From the NCBI RefSeq assembly GCF_000737325.1, contig NZ_CP011125.1, forward strand, positions 6,262,001 through 6,326,000: a stretch of 64,000 nt of DNA. Reading direction: 5' to 3'. How positions within the stretch are numbered: position 1 is the first letter of the stretch; every line of letters starts with the position of its first letter. The position numbers and the translations under genes are program-made. Positions 14,757 to 23,793 of the stretch are shown one piece after another. The notes below the pieces were generated by a model. That model made no database searches. It saw nothing but the letters and a program-made list of their open reading frames with translations, and had not been told where the DNA came from. The DNA comes from Sandaracinus amylolyticus (GTDB taxonomy: Bacteria > Myxococcota_A > Polyangia > Polyangiales > Sandaracinaceae).

Positions 14757-16628
14757 GTGGTGGGGAGCCCTTCGAGATTCGGGCCCTACGAGCTCGTCGG
14801 CCGACTCGGCGCGGGAGGGATGGCCGAGACCTTCCTCGCGGTGCGGCGCGGGCCCGGAGGGTTCGAGCAGCGCGTCTGCGTGAAGCGGATCCTGCCGGCG
14901 TTCGAGAAGGACGCGGCGTTCGTCCACCAGTTCCTCGACGAGGCGCGTGTCTCGGCGCAGCTGCGCCACGCGAACATCGTGCAGGTCGTCGACTTCGGCG
15001 TGGCCGACGCGTCGCACTACCTCGCGCTCGAGCTGGTCGAAGGCATGGATCTGTACCGTCTCCTGCGCGCGCTCGAAGAGCGCGGCGAGACGATGACGTC
15101 CGGGCTCGTCGTGCACCTGGCGAACGAGCTCGCGACCGCGCTCGACTACGCGCACAACCTCCACGGGCACCGCGGCGCGGCGGGCGGCGGGCCCGTCGTG
15201 CACCGCGACATCTCGCCGTCGAACGTGCTGGTGAGCCGCGCGGGCGAGGTGAAGCTGACGGACTTCGGCATCGCGAAGGCGGTGTCGAAGTCGACGATGC
15301 TGACGACCACCGGGACCGTGAAGGGCAAGGTCCCGTACATGGCGCCCGAGTACGCGCTGCAGGGGCGCTTCGACGCGCGCGGCGATCTCTTCGCGCTCGG
15401 CGTGCTGCTGTTCGAGGCGCTCGCCGGGCGCCGGCCCTTCGTGGGCGCGACCGATCTCGACACGCTGCAGCGCATCAGCGAGGGGCGTCGCCCCGGGCTG
15501 GCGGAGCTGTGCCCGAGCGCGCCGAAGGCGCTGGTCGACGCCGTCGAGCGGCTGCTCGCGCCCGATCCCGACGCGCGCTTCCAGAGCGCGGCGGAGCTGA
15601 TCGACGCGCTGGTCGACATCGCGCCGCCGCCCACGGCGCGCCGCATCCTGGGCGACCTCGTGCGCCGGCTCGAGGAGACGACGCGCGCGGGCGCGCCGCC
15701 GAGCCAGCAGCCCGCGATGGCGTACGAGCCGACGAGCGCGATGCCAGGCGAGCGCCCGCAGTGGAGCGGAGGTCCGCAGCCCGCGTCGGGACAGGACCCG
15801 ACGCGCACGCGCGCCCCGGTCGACGGCGCGCCGACGGTGATGACGCCGACGCCGGTGCCGCCGCCCTTCGGCAACACGGGCCCGCAGTACACGTCGACGG
15901 GCGTGGGGCCCGAGCTCGCTGCCCAGCTCGCCCCAGGCGTCCCCGCGTATCCGCCGGCCACGCCGCCTTCGTTCTCGCGCCCCGCCGATGCGAGCGCGCG
16001 CGTCACGCCGGCGGAGCTCACGCGGCCGAGCGGCGCGACGCCGATGCCGGTCGAGTCGCTGCGCGAGCTCCCGCGACAGCGCTCGCTGATGCCGCTCGTC
16101 GGCGGAGTCGCGGCGATCGCGCTCGTGGCGCTGGGAGCAGGGCTCGCGATCCTGCTGACGCGCACCGAGCAGCCCCCGCCGCCGGTCGTGGTCGTCGATC
16201 CGGCGAGCCCCGCCGACGCCGGCTTCGCGCGCGCGCCCGAAGACGCGGGACCGCCGCCGATCGACGCGTACGTCGCGCCTCGGGTGGAGGTCACGACGCC
16301 GCATGATCGCGGCGCCCGTCCGACGCCGTCGCGCCCGCGTGACGCGGGCACGACGACGCCGGTCGTGATCCCGCCTCCGCCACCGCCACCGCCACCGCCT
16401 CCCCCTCCGCCGCCGCCGGTCGACGAGCGTCCCGGCTCGCTCGACATCGTCGTGATGCCCTTCGGCGAGGTGTGGATCGACGGCGACTACGTCGGCTCCT
16501 CGCCCGTGCGTCGCTCGCTCCCCGCGGGCACGCACCTGATCGAGGCGGGCCCCTCGCGGTCCGAGCGCACGATGCGACGCAGCGTGGAGATCGCGCCGGG
16601 CCAGCGCCGCGAGATCGTGATGCGCTGA
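14757..16628 (+). CDS. Membrane Ser/Thr protein kinase with PEGA-type C-terminal domain
   Basis: 623 residues. Kinase domain at 8-290: GRLGAGGMAETFLA (Gly loop), CVKRI (Lys), VVHRDISPSNVLV (catalytic loop, HRD followed by S as in many myxobacterial kinases), LTDFGIAK (DFG) and MAPEYALQG. A Pro/Ala-rich linker leads to one membrane helix near 445-470, a long polyproline run near 540, and a C-terminal PEGA-like domain (PFGEVWIDGDYVGSSPVRR) that would lie outside the cytoplasm. Probably a signalling kinase sensing the envelope. Its partner is unknown. Both start and promoter are leaderless-type. Confidence 0.93.
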   Translation: MVGSPSRFGPYELVGRLGAGGMAETFLAVRRGPGGFEQRVCVKRILPAFEKDAAFVHQFLDEARVSAQLRHANIVQVVDFGVADASHYLALELVEGMDLYRLLRALEERGETMTSGLVVHLANELATALDYAHNLHGHRGAAGGGPVVHRDISPSNVLVSRAGEVKLTDFGIAKAVSKSTMLTTTGTVKGKVPYMAPEYALQGRFDARGDLFALGVLLFEALAGRRPFVGATDLDTLQRISEGRRPGLAELCPSAPKALVDAVERLLAPDPDARFQSAAELIDALVDIAPPPTARRILGDLVRRLEETTRAGAPPSQQPAMAYEPTSAMPGERPQWSGGPQPASGQDPTRTRAPVDGAPTVMTPTPVPPPFGNTGPQYTSTGVGPELAAQLAPGVPAYPPATPPSFSRPADASARVTPAELTRPSGATPMPVESLRELPRQRSLMPLVGGVAAIALVALGAGLAILLTRTEQPPPPVVVVDPASPADAGFARAPEDAGPPPIDAYVAPRVEVTTPHDRGARPTPSRPRDAGTTTPVVIPPPPPPPPPPPPPPPPVDERPGSLDIVVMPFGEVWIDGDYVGSSPVRRSLPAGTHLIEAGPSRSERTMRRSVEIAPGQRREIVMR

Positions 16629-16639
16629 CGCGGGGACGA

Positions 16640-16645
16640 TATCCT
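16640..16645 (+). promoter_or_regulatory. -10 TATCCT, leaderless-type start of the aldolase-SDR gene
   Basis: TATCCT ends 7 bases before ATG 16653, inside the 24-base gap after the kinase gene. Confidence 0.45.
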
Positions 16646-16652
16646 CCGCGCG

Positions 16653-18614
16653 ATGGAGAGCCGCTACCGCGCCGAGGACGCGCCCACCGATCTGCTCCAG
16701 CTCCGCTGCTACACGTCGCGGCTGCTCGGCGCGGAGCCCTCGCTCGTGCTGCACGGCGGCGGCAACACGAGCGTGAAGGGCACGACGAAGGACTTCTTCG
16801 GCGACGACACCGACGTGCTCTGGGTGAAGGGCAGCGGCTGGGACCTCGCGACGATCGAGCCCGCGGGGTTCTCGCCGGTGCGCATGCGCGCGCTGCTGCG
16901 CATGGCCGATCTCGCGGCGCTCTCCGACGTCGACATGGTGCGCGAGCAGCGCGCGGCGCTCCTCGATCCGAGCGCGCCCGATCCGTCGATCGAGGCGATC
17001 CTCCACGCAATCCTCCCGCACCGCTTCGTCGATCACACGCACGCCGACGCGGTGATCACGCTGACGAACACCCCAGACGGCGCGGCGCGCATCCGCGACG
17101 TGCTCGGCGATCGCGTGCTCTACGTCCCGTACGTCATGCCGGGCTTCGTCCTCGCGCGCGCGGTGCGCGAGATCACGCGCGGCGCGGACTGGTCGAGGCT
17201 CGAGGGCATGGTGCTGATGCACCACGGGCTCTTCACGTTCTCGGACGACGCCCGCGAGAGCTACGAGCGCACGATCCGCCTCGTGAGCGAGGCCGAGGAC
17301 GCGCTCGCGAAGAGCGGCGCGTGGAGCGCACCGCGCCGCGCCGCGCGCGCATCCGAGGTCGATGCGCGCGCGCTCGCGACCATCCGCCGCGAGGTCTCGC
17401 GCGCCGCGGGCCGCGCGATGATCGCGCGCGTCGACGCGAGCGAGGACGCGGCGGGCTACGCGTCGCGCGACGACGTCGCGCGCATCGCGACGCGCGGCCC
17501 GGTCACGCCCGATCACGTCATCCGCACCAAGCGCGTGCCCGCGGTGATCGACGGCGATCCCGCTGCGGCGATCGGCGCCTACGCGCGCGAGTACGACGCG
17601 TACTTCACGCGCCACGACGACGGGTCGCGCACGCGCCTCGATGCCGCGCCGCGCTGGGCCGTGTGGCGCGGCGTCGGCACGATCGCGTTCGGCACCGCGG
17701 CGAAGGCAGCGGCGCAGGTGGGCGACATCGCGCGTCACACGATCCGCTGCGTGCAGTGGGCCGAGGCGCTCGGCGGATGGACCCCGCTCGGCGAGCGTGA
17801 TCTCTTCGACATGGAGTACTGGGAGCTCGAGCAGCGCAAGCTGCGCAAGCCCGGCGCGAGCCCCTCGCTCGCGGGGCGCGTCGCGCTGATCACCGGCGGC
17901 GCGAGCGGCATCGGTCGCGCGGTCGCGTTGCGCTTCCGCGCCGAGGGCGCGGCGGTGTGCGTGCTCGATCGACGCGCCGAGATCACGAGCGCGTGGAAGG
18001 GCGACGACGCGCTCGGCGTCGCGTGCGACGTGACCGACACCGCGCAGGTGAACGCCGCGATCGACGCGTGCGTGCGCCGCTTCGGAGGGCTCGACCTGCT
18101 CGTCTCGAACGCGGGGGACTTCCCGCCGAGCAAGCGCATCGAGGAGCTCGACGACGCGCACTGGGAGCGCTCGCTCGCGCTCAACCTCACCTCGCACCTC
18201 AAGGTGCTGCGCGCGGCGACGCCGTACCTCGAGCTCGGCGTCGAGCCCGCGGTGATCATGATGGCGTCGCGCAACGTGCCCGCGCCGGGCCCTGGCGCGG
18301 CGGCGTACTCGGTGAGCAAGGCAGGCCTCACGCAGCTCGCGCGTGTCGCCGCGATCGAGCTCGCGCCCGCGGGCGTGCGCGTCGACGTGCTGCACCCCGA
18401 CAAGGTCTTCGACACCGAGCTCTGGAGCGACGAGACGATCGCATCGCGCGCGAAGAGCTACGGCGTGAGCGTCGATCGGTACAAGCGCCAGAACCTGCTG
18501 CGCGCGGAGGTGACGACGAAGGACGTCGCCGAGGCCGCGCTCGCCCTGGTGAAGATGCGCGCGACGACCGGCGCCCAGCTCCCGATCGACGGCGGCAGCG
18601 ACCGCGTGATCTGA
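16653..18614 (+). CDS. Class II aldolase - short-chain dehydrogenase fusion (RhaD/RhaE-like)
   Basis: 653 residues, full length for the bifunctional rhamnulose-1-phosphate aldolase/alcohol dehydrogenase family. The N-terminal half is a class II aldolase domain: LVLHGGGNTSVKG, the zinc-binding HTHADAV and MHHGLF. The C-terminal half (from about 405) is an SDR: ALITGGASGIGRAVALRF for NAD(P), VSNAG, and YSVSKAG with the catalytic Tyr and Lys. In the family it cleaves rhamnulose-1-phosphate and oxidises the lactaldehyde, but no rhamnose genes are nearby, so the substrate is open. Cytoplasmic. Confidence 0.88.
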   Translation: MESRYRAEDAPTDLLQLRCYTSRLLGAEPSLVLHGGGNTSVKGTTKDFFGDDTDVLWVKGSGWDLATIEPAGFSPVRMRALLRMADLAALSDVDMVREQRAALLDPSAPDPSIEAILHAILPHRFVDHTHADAVITLTNTPDGAARIRDVLGDRVLYVPYVMPGFVLARAVREITRGADWSRLEGMVLMHHGLFTFSDDARESYERTIRLVSEAEDALAKSGAWSAPRRAARASEVDARALATIRREVSRAAGRAMIARVDASEDAAGYASRDDVARIATRGPVTPDHVIRTKRVPAVIDGDPAAAIGAYAREYDAYFTRHDDGSRTRLDAAPRWAVWRGVGTIAFGTAAKAAAQVGDIARHTIRCVQWAEALGGWTPLGERDLFDMEYWELEQRKLRKPGASPSLAGRVALITGGASGIGRAVALRFRAEGAAVCVLDRRAEITSAWKGDDALGVACDVTDTAQVNAAIDACVRRFGGLDLLVSNAGDFPPSKRIEELDDAHWERSLALNLTSHLKVLRAATPYLELGVEPAVIMMASRNVPAPGPGAAAYSVSKAGLTQLARVAAIELAPAGVRVDVLHPDKVFDTELWSDETIASRAKSYGVSVDRYKRQNLLRAEVTTKDVAEAALALVKMRATTGAQLPIDGGSDRVI

Positions 18615-18694
18615 GCCCGCCCGCGTCCCGAAGCTCGCGCCGCGACCGAGCGAGCCGCGAGGACCGCCTCTCGCCGGGGCGCCTGCGATCGAGC

Positions 18695-19615
18695 TCAAAG
18701 GACGTTCTGGACCTGCTCCCGCATCCGCTCGACGTCGGCCTTCACCTCGACGACGAGGCGCGCGGTCTCGGCGTCCGCGCTCTTCGCGCCGATCGTGTTC
18801 GCCTCGCGCGCCATCTCCTGGAGCAGGAAGTCGAGCCTCCGCCCGAGCGCCTCCGCCGCGCCCGTCGCGAGCAGCATGCGGAACTGATCCGAGTGGCTCC
18901 GCAGCCGCGTGCACTCCTCGGTCACGTCGCAGCGATCCGCGAACACCGCGATCTCCTGCTCGAGCCGACCTTCCTCCAGCGCGCCGACCTGCGAGATCGT
19001 CCCGCCGACCTGCGCGAGCAGCTTCTCGATGCGCTCCGCGAGCCGCCGCCGCGCGTTGTCGACGACCTCGGGCACGCGCGCCTCGATCGACTCCACGTGC
19101 TCGACCAGCCGATCCACCCGCGCCTCGAGATCCGCCGAGAGCGCCGCGCCCTCGCGCGCCCGCATCTCCATCACGCCACGACAGGCCTGCTCGGTCGCGC
19201 GCGCCAGCGCCTCGCGCGCCACGCGCAGATCCGGGAGCCCACGCGCGATGAACAGATCGGGCACCGACGCGAGCAACGAGAGCGGCAACGGCTCCCGCGG
19301 CGAGAGCGCATCCCGCAGCGCGACGAGCTGCTCGTACGCCGCGCGCGCTCGCGCCACGTCGAGCACCGGCGCGCCGATCGCGTCCCCCGAGATGCGCCCC
19401 GTCACCTCGACACGACCGCGTCCGAGCGCGGTGCGAACCGCTTCCTCGACGAACCCGGTGTGCTCGACCACCTCGGCGGGCAGTCTCACCCGCACCTCGA
19501 GGTAGCGATGGTTCACCGAGCGGATCTCGATGTGCACGCGCCCGGGCCCGAGCGGGGCCTCGCCGAGGCCGTGCCCCGTCATGCTCCGCAGTGTCGGGGT
19601 GGCGCTCTCGTGCAT
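18695..19615 (-). CDS. yicC: YicC family endoribonuclease-like protein
   Basis: 306 residues. LRSMTGHGLGEA at the N-terminus and EIRSVNHRYLEVRVRLP are the YicC signatures; the C-terminal DUF1732 part has GRRLDFLLQEMAREANTIG and ends KADVERMREQVQNVL. Known YicC proteins are metal-dependent RNases that affect small-RNA turnover. Cytoplasmic. GAGGA lies about 9 bases before the ATG. It follows DUF507 by 33 bases and probably shares its transcript. Confidence 0.93.
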   Translation of the reverse strand: MHESATPTLRSMTGHGLGEAPLGPGRVHIEIRSVNHRYLEVRVRLPAEVVEHTGFVEEAVRTALGRGRVEVTGRISGDAIGAPVLDVARARAAYEQLVALRDALSPREPLPLSLLASVPDLFIARGLPDLRVAREALARATEQACRGVMEMRAREGAALSADLEARVDRLVEHVESIEARVPEVVDNARRRLAERIEKLLAQVGGTISQVGALEEGRLEQEIAVFADRCDVTEECTRLRSHSDQFRMLLATGAAEALGRRLDFLLQEMAREANTIGAKSADAETARLVVEVKADVERMREQVQNVL

Positions 19616-19648
19616 GGGATCCTCGACGCGCCGCTCAGGGCGCCCGGC

Positions 19649-20161
19649 TCAGGTGAGCCTCTTGTTGCGCTTGATCTGATCCATCACCCGCGCGTACTCG
19701 GTCTCGAACGCGGCGGTGCCTTCCTCGAGGTTCTTGATCTTCGAGCGCACCTCGCGATCGAGCTCCTGCTCCACGTCCATGTGGCGGCGGAGGATCGCGG
19801 TGATCTTCTTGCGGAGCACGTTGTCCTCCGCGAACACCTCTTCCACGTTGTTGCTGTGGAAGAGCATCTCGAGCACCTGCTCGAGGATGTACGGGAGCGT
19901 GTCCTCGCCCGTCGAGAGCTTCAGATCCTTGGCGACCTGGGACTTCATCTTCCCCAGCTCGCTGTAGGTCATGCCCCGGATCTCCATCCGGGACTTCGCC
20001 TCGTCGGTCACGCGACGCTCTTGGCGCAGGTACTCCTTGAGCACCGACTCGATGTCCGCCTGCACCTCGTTCGGCGCCTCGGTCTCGATGTCACCGCCTT
20101 CCGTGAGCGTCCGGACGATCTCCTGGGCGATGACGGGAACCTTGCCGCTGAACAGTCGCAT
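19649..20161 (-). CDS. DUF507 family protein
   Basis: 170 residues starting MRLFSGKVPVIAQEIVRTL, the DUF507 N-terminus. The protein is almost wholly charged helix, with MTYSELGKMKSQVAKDL and HMDVEQELDREVRSKIKNLE, and could form coiled coils. No signal peptide. Function unknown; the family is typical of deltaproteobacterial lineages. The start is supported by a consensus promoter whose start site would lie a few bases before ATG 20161, which excludes the in-frame extension upstream. Confidence 0.85.
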   Translation of the reverse strand: MRLFSGKVPVIAQEIVRTLTEGGDIETEAPNEVQADIESVLKEYLRQERRVTDEAKSRMEIRGMTYSELGKMKSQVAKDLKLSTGEDTLPYILEQVLEMLFHSNNVEEVFAEDNVLRKKITAILRRHMDVEQELDREVRSKIKNLEEGTAAFETEYARVMDQIKRNKRLT

Positions 20162-20172
20162 ACGGGTTGGGC

Positions 20173-20201
20173 AGGCTAGTGCCCACATCTGTGCCCGTCA
20201 A
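20173..20201 (-). promoter_or_regulatory. Sigma-70-type promoter of the DUF507-yicC operon
   Basis: TTGACG (20201-20196), a 17-base spacer and TAGCCT (20178-20173) make the best housekeeping promoter in the window. ATG 20161 follows 11 bases after the -10, giving a leader of about 5 bases or less. Confidence 0.7.
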
Positions 20202-20263
20202 CGATCGCAAGGAAAAACGCGCTCACGAGCTCCGCGCCGGAGGACGCGCGAGCGCGCCCGAGA

Positions 20264-20899
20264 TCACTCGGTGCGACCCGACGCGAGCCGCTCCTGCATG
20301 CGCGTGATCAGCGCGTCCCAGCCGTCCTGGCCGATGATCCGATTGAACTGACGGTTGTAGTTCCGGACCAGGCTGACGCCGTCGGTGTTCACGTCGAACA
20401 CGCGCCACGCACCGTCGGTCAGGTGCATCGAGTACGAGATCTCGACCGGCGGCTGACGGCGCTCCTGGCGCGAGCGCGCCTCGGTGTAGACGACCGTTCC
20501 GTCGGAGATCGCCTCCTCGCGCGTGTAGCGCACCTCGAAGCCCTGGATGCGCTCGAGGTTCGCCTCGTAATTGCGCTCGACGAGCTGGCGCAGGAGATCG
20601 ACGAACTGCGTGCGCTGCGCGGGCGTGCGCGACTCCCAGTGCGTGCCGAGCGCGCGCCGCGAGAGCTCCTGGTAGTCGAGCAGCTGGCTCAGGATGCGCG
20701 TGACCTCCTGGCTGCGTGTCGCGCGCGCCGCGTCGGTCGAGGCATCACGCCTCATGATGCGCGTGACCTCGTCGTGGCGCTGCCGGAGGAAGCGCGTCGC
20801 GGGCCCGCCTTCCTGCGCCGCGGCGCTCGGGGTGAACGACGGAGCGGTGAACGAGAGCGCGGCGAGCGCGAGGGCGAGAAAGATCGTGCGCATCGTCAT
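20264..20899 (-). CDS. mlaC: MlaC-like phospholipid-binding periplasmic protein
   Basis: 211 residues with a signal peptide (TIFLALALAALSFTAPSF...AAAQ). The mature part matches the MlaC/Ttg2D fold: LDYQELSRRALGTHWESRTP, FVDLLRQLVERNYEANLERI, then VEISYSMHLTDGAWRVFDVN and SLVRNYNRQFNRII. MlaC shuttles phospholipid between outer and inner membranes. No mlaDEF genes are in the window. It follows tolC by 38 bases, so it is in the envelope operon. The start is ATG 20899; ATG 20893 is equally possible. Confidence 0.88.
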   Translation of the reverse strand: MTMRTIFLALALAALSFTAPSFTPSAAAQEGGPATRFLRQRHDEVTRIMRRDASTDAARATRSQEVTRILSQLLDYQELSRRALGTHWESRTPAQRTQFVDLLRQLVERNYEANLERIQGFEVRYTREEAISDGTVVYTEARSRQERRQPPVEISYSMHLTDGAWRVFDVNTDGVSLVRNYNRQFNRIIGQDGWDALITRMQERLASGRTE

Positions 20900-20937
20900 G
20901 TGCGTGTGCCTGGTGACTGGTCGAAGGGTGCCCCGAT

Positions 20938-22362
20938 TCAATCGCAGGCGTCTTCCCAGCGATCGGTGACGGGCATTGCCGAGACGCGCTCGAGGTTCGC
21001 GAGCGCGCTGTTGAAGTCGTGGATCGCCTGGAGATGCGAGTAGCGCGCCGTGAAATAGGCACGCACCGCGTCGACGAGGTCGTTGGTCTCCGCGGTGCCG
21101 AGCTCGACCGCCTGCGCCGCGGTGATGAACCACGCGCGCGTCTCGCGCCGCCCGCGATCGAACGCCGTCTCGCGATCGCGCGCCTCGACGACGGTGTTGT
21201 ACGCGTCGGTGATCTCGAGCTCCATGCCGCGACGCGCCTCCTCGAAGCGCATGCGCACGTCGTCGAGCAGCGCGCTCTCGCGATCGACGCGGTACGCGTT
21301 GCCCCAGAAGTCGAGCGACCACCGCAGCGCGATGCCCGCCCCGATGTTCATGTAGTTCGCGGGATCGATGATGAACGGGTTCGTCTGGTCGGTGATGCCC
21401 GGCGCGTAGCTGATCGCGAAGCGATACGTCAGCGCGAGGTCGGGCCAGAACCCGGCGCGCGCCACGTCGAGGCTCGCCTCGCGCGCGCGCTGCGCGGCCT
21501 CGAGCATGCGCACCTCGGGGCGATCGCTCATCGCGCTCGAGACGTACTGGGTGAGCGGGCGCAGGCGCGCGTCGACGACCTGGATCGGACAGTCGGGCAC
21601 GCGCAGCTCGCGCACGCCGCTGAGGATCTGGAGCGCGGCGCGCGAGCTCGCCTCGAGGTGCGCCGCCTGCGCCTGTCGCGCGCGCACTTCCGAGAGCGCG
21701 GCCGCGAGACGGAAGCGATCCATCTCGTCGACCTCGGGGTCGCCCTCCGCGATGCGATCGTCGGTGCGCTCGATCGCTTCTTCGAGCGCGGGCATGCCCT
21801 CGCGCAGCATCTGCTGCACGTCGAGCGCGAGCTGCAGCGCGAAGTACGCGCGGCGCACGTCGTAGAGCAGCTGCGCACGCACGCGCGCGCGATCGGACTC
21901 CGACGCGCGGATGCCGGCGCGCGCAGCCTCGCGTGCGGCGCCGAGCTTGCCGAACGTCCACAGCGGGATCGCGCCCTGGAAGTCGAACCCGAGCACGGGC
22001 TGCCACGGGTTCGAGAGCGGGACCTGCGCGTCGGGCGAGAGGATCGGGCTGCCGCGCGCCTCGGGCGCGAGCGTGAAGCCCGCCGTGACCCACGACTGGA
22101 AGTACGGCGTGACCCACGCCTCGTCGAGCTGCGCGCGCGCCGCGCGGATGCGCGCTTCGGCGGCGCGAATGCCGGGGTAGCTACGCTCGGCCGCGCGCAG
22201 GAGCTTCGCGAGATCGTAGACCGGTGGGCCCGACGTCTCGCTGGTCGCGCCCTCTGCGCTCGCGCCTTCGCCCGAGCCTGCGTCCTGCGCGACCGCCGCG
22301 AGTGGGAGCGCGAGCATCGTCGCGATCGCGCTCAGCGCGAGGAGTCGGGCGGGCCTGCGCAC
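20938..22362 (-). CDS. TolC-family outer-membrane efflux protein
   Basis: 474 residues with a signal peptide ending near AVAQD and two OEP repeats: long helices such as AERSYPGIRAAEARIRAAR and EVRMLEAAQRAREASLDVA, with outer-strand segments VTPYFQSWVTAGF and ALTYRFAISY. It would form an outer-membrane channel for export. No inner-membrane pump or adaptor gene is adjacent, so its partner is elsewhere. GTG 22362 follows a TACAAC hexamer by 8 bases. Next genes: fabZ upstream (48 bp), mlaC downstream. Confidence 0.9.
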   Translation of the reverse strand: MRRPARLLALSAIATMLALPLAAVAQDAGSGEGASAEGATSETSGPPVYDLAKLLRAAERSYPGIRAAEARIRAARAQLDEAWVTPYFQSWVTAGFTLAPEARGSPILSPDAQVPLSNPWQPVLGFDFQGAIPLWTFGKLGAAREAARAGIRASESDRARVRAQLLYDVRRAYFALQLALDVQQMLREGMPALEEAIERTDDRIAEGDPEVDEMDRFRLAAALSEVRARQAQAAHLEASSRAALQILSGVRELRVPDCPIQVVDARLRPLTQYVSSAMSDRPEVRMLEAAQRAREASLDVARAGFWPDLALTYRFAISYAPGITDQTNPFIIDPANYMNIGAGIALRWSLDFWGNAYRVDRESALLDDVRMRFEEARRGMELEITDAYNTVVEARDRETAFDRGRRETRAWFITAAQAVELGTAETNDLVDAVRAYFTARYSHLQAIHDFNSALANLERVSAMPVTDRWEDACD

Positions 22363-22410
22363 GGCGCCCGGTTGTAGACAGAAACAATCAGTGCGGCAAT
22401 GTCGGCCGGC

Positions 22411-22866
22411 TCAATGGCTCGGCAGCTCGCCGCGGTCGGTCAGGGCCGCGAGCAGCTCGGCCTGCGCGCACAGGTTGCCGTCGACCGTCGCGGTCGCGTG
22501 CGCCTTCCAGATGTTCGAGCGTCGCTGCGTGATCTCGACGTCGAGCACCATGCGATCGCCGGGCACCACCGGGCGTCGGAACTTCGCGCCGTCGAAGCCG
22601 AGGAAGTAGAGGACCTTCTGACCGGGGTCGAAGGGCTCCGACGCGTAGACGAGCACCGCGAGCAGCTGCGACATCGACTCGACGATGAGCACGCTCGGGA
22701 AGATCGGCTGACCCGGGAAGTGCCCCGGGAAGAACGGCTCGTTGTACGTGACGCACTTGAGCCCGCGCGCCGACTTGCGCGGGCTCAGCTCCGTCACGCG
22801 ATCGAGGAGCAGGAACGGCGAGCGATGCGGGAGGATCCGGAGGATCCGTTCGACGTCGAGCTCCAT
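22411..22866 (-). CDS. fabZ: 3-hydroxyacyl-ACP dehydratase FabZ
   Basis: 151 residues, normal length. ILPHRSPFLLLDRV is the N-terminal signature; FFPGHFPGQPIFPSVLIVES holds the catalytic His and Glu; KVLYFLGFDGAKFRRPVVPGD completes the hotdog fold. It dehydrates beta-hydroxyacyl-ACP in fatty-acid synthesis. Its position between skp and tolC is part of the usual bamA-skp-(lpxD)-fabZ order; lpxD and lpxA are absent here. Cytoplasmic. It has its own leaderless-type promoter. Confidence 0.95.
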   Translation of the reverse strand: MELDVERILRILPHRSPFLLLDRVTELSPRKSARGLKCVTYNEPFFPGHFPGQPIFPSVLIVESMSQLLAVLVYASEPFDPGQKVLYFLGFDGAKFRRPVVPGDRMVLDVEITQRRSNIWKAHATATVDGNLCAQAELLAALTDRGELPSH

Positions 22867-22875
22867 GCGAGCGCG

Positions 22876-22881
22876 ATTCTA
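22876..22881 (-). promoter_or_regulatory. -10 TAGAAT, leaderless-type start of fabZ
   Basis: TAGAAT, one base from TATAAT, ends 9 bases before ATG 22866, in the 47-base gap after skp. No -35 is evident. Confidence 0.52.
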
Positions 22882-22913
22882 CTCAAATCGGCTCGCCCTC
22901 CGCTCCTCCGCGC

Positions 22914-23594
22914 TCACTCCGCGCGCTTCGTCGGGGGACGGCGCGCGCCACCGCCGCCACCGCCGCCCGCCGCACCACCGCCGGTCGTCGCCGCGCCGCC
23001 ACCGCCGCGCGCTCCACCGCCGGTCGTCGCCGCGCCACCACCGCCGCCGCCTTCACCGCCACCTTCGCGGCCTTCGCCCGCGTTGTAGCGCTGGATGACC
23101 TGATCGGTGAGATCGAGGTTCGTCGGCACCCACACGACGCCGGCCTCGTTGCGCTCGATGATCAGCGTGTAGCCCTCGGCCTGTCCGATGCGGCGCAGGA
23201 TCGACTGCATGCGCTCGACGATCTCGCCCGTCGCCTCGGCCTCGCGCTCCGCGAGCTCGCGCTGGTACTCGACGTACTGCTGCTGAAGGTCGACGAACGC
23301 CTTCTGGTACTCCTCGAGACGACGCTGCTTGGTCTCCTGCGACCAGAGCTCGATGTTCTTCTCGATGTCTTCCTTGAGCGCCTTCAGCTCGCCCTGACGC
23401 TTGTCGAGATCGTCCTGGCGCTGCTTGAAGAGGCGCTTGAGGCGCGCCTTCGCGCGACGTCCGTCCTCGGTCTCGTTGAGCGCGCGCTGGAGGTCGACCA
23501 CGGCGATGCGCACCTGCGCGTAGACTCGCGGCGCCACGAACGAGATCATCAGCGCCGCGGCGAGGGTGACGGCGTGCCGTTGGAGCTGGAGCAA
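22914..23594 (-). CDS. Skp/OmpH-like periplasmic chaperone with Gly-rich tail
   Basis: About 226 residues. A signal peptide (HAVTLAAALMISFVAPRVYA) is followed by the OmpH start QVRIAVVDLQRALNETEDG, two long charged coiled-coil arms (residues 45-130) and the closing strand EGYTLIIERNEAGVVWV. In place of a short end there is a tail of about 45 residues of Gly with AATTGGGA repeats, ending RRPPTKRAE. Skp carries unfolded outer-membrane proteins to Bam. I choose TTG 23594, 7 bases after GGAG; the in-frame start at 23648 overlaps the predicted -35. bamA lies upstream. Confidence 0.85.
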   Translation of the reverse strand: MLQLQRHAVTLAAALMISFVAPRVYAQVRIAVVDLQRALNETEDGRRAKARLKRLFKQRQDDLDKRQGELKALKEDIEKNIELWSQETKQRRLEEYQKAFVDLQQQYVEYQRELAEREAEATGEIVERMQSILRRIGQAEGYTLIIERNEAGVVWVPTNLDLTDQVIQRYNAGEGREGGGEGGGGGGAATTGGGARGGGGAATTGGGAAGGGGGGGARRPPTKRAE

Positions 23595-23619
23595 AGGAGG
23601 TCTCCTCGAAAGGTGCGAG

Positions 23620-23648
23620 TGGCTACCCGTTCGTATCCGACGGGTCAA
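23620..23648 (-). promoter_or_regulatory. Promoter of skp
   Basis: TTGACC (23648-23643), 17 bases, TAGCCA (23625-23620). The predicted transcription start near 23613 leaves a leader of about 20 bases containing GGAG, which supports the TTG start at 23594. Confidence 0.5.
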
Positions 23649-23773
23649 GACCGAGCGGTATTTCAGACTGCTGAGACGCGAAGCGGACGAGCGAAGCGCA
23701 GGCGATCAAGAAGCAAGCGGGGCCGGGGCCCGCGCGCAGTGTTCGGGGAGGGGGGCCCCGATCCGGCTCCGCC

Positions 23774-23789
23774 GGGTCTTCCAAGACCC
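23774..23789. terminator. Hairpin just after bamA
   Basis: GGGTCTT and AAGACCC form a 7-bp stem with a 2-base centre, 5 bases after the bamA stop. No T run follows. It may reduce read-through into skp, which has its own promoter. Confidence 0.35.
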
Positions 23790-23793
23790 CTCC

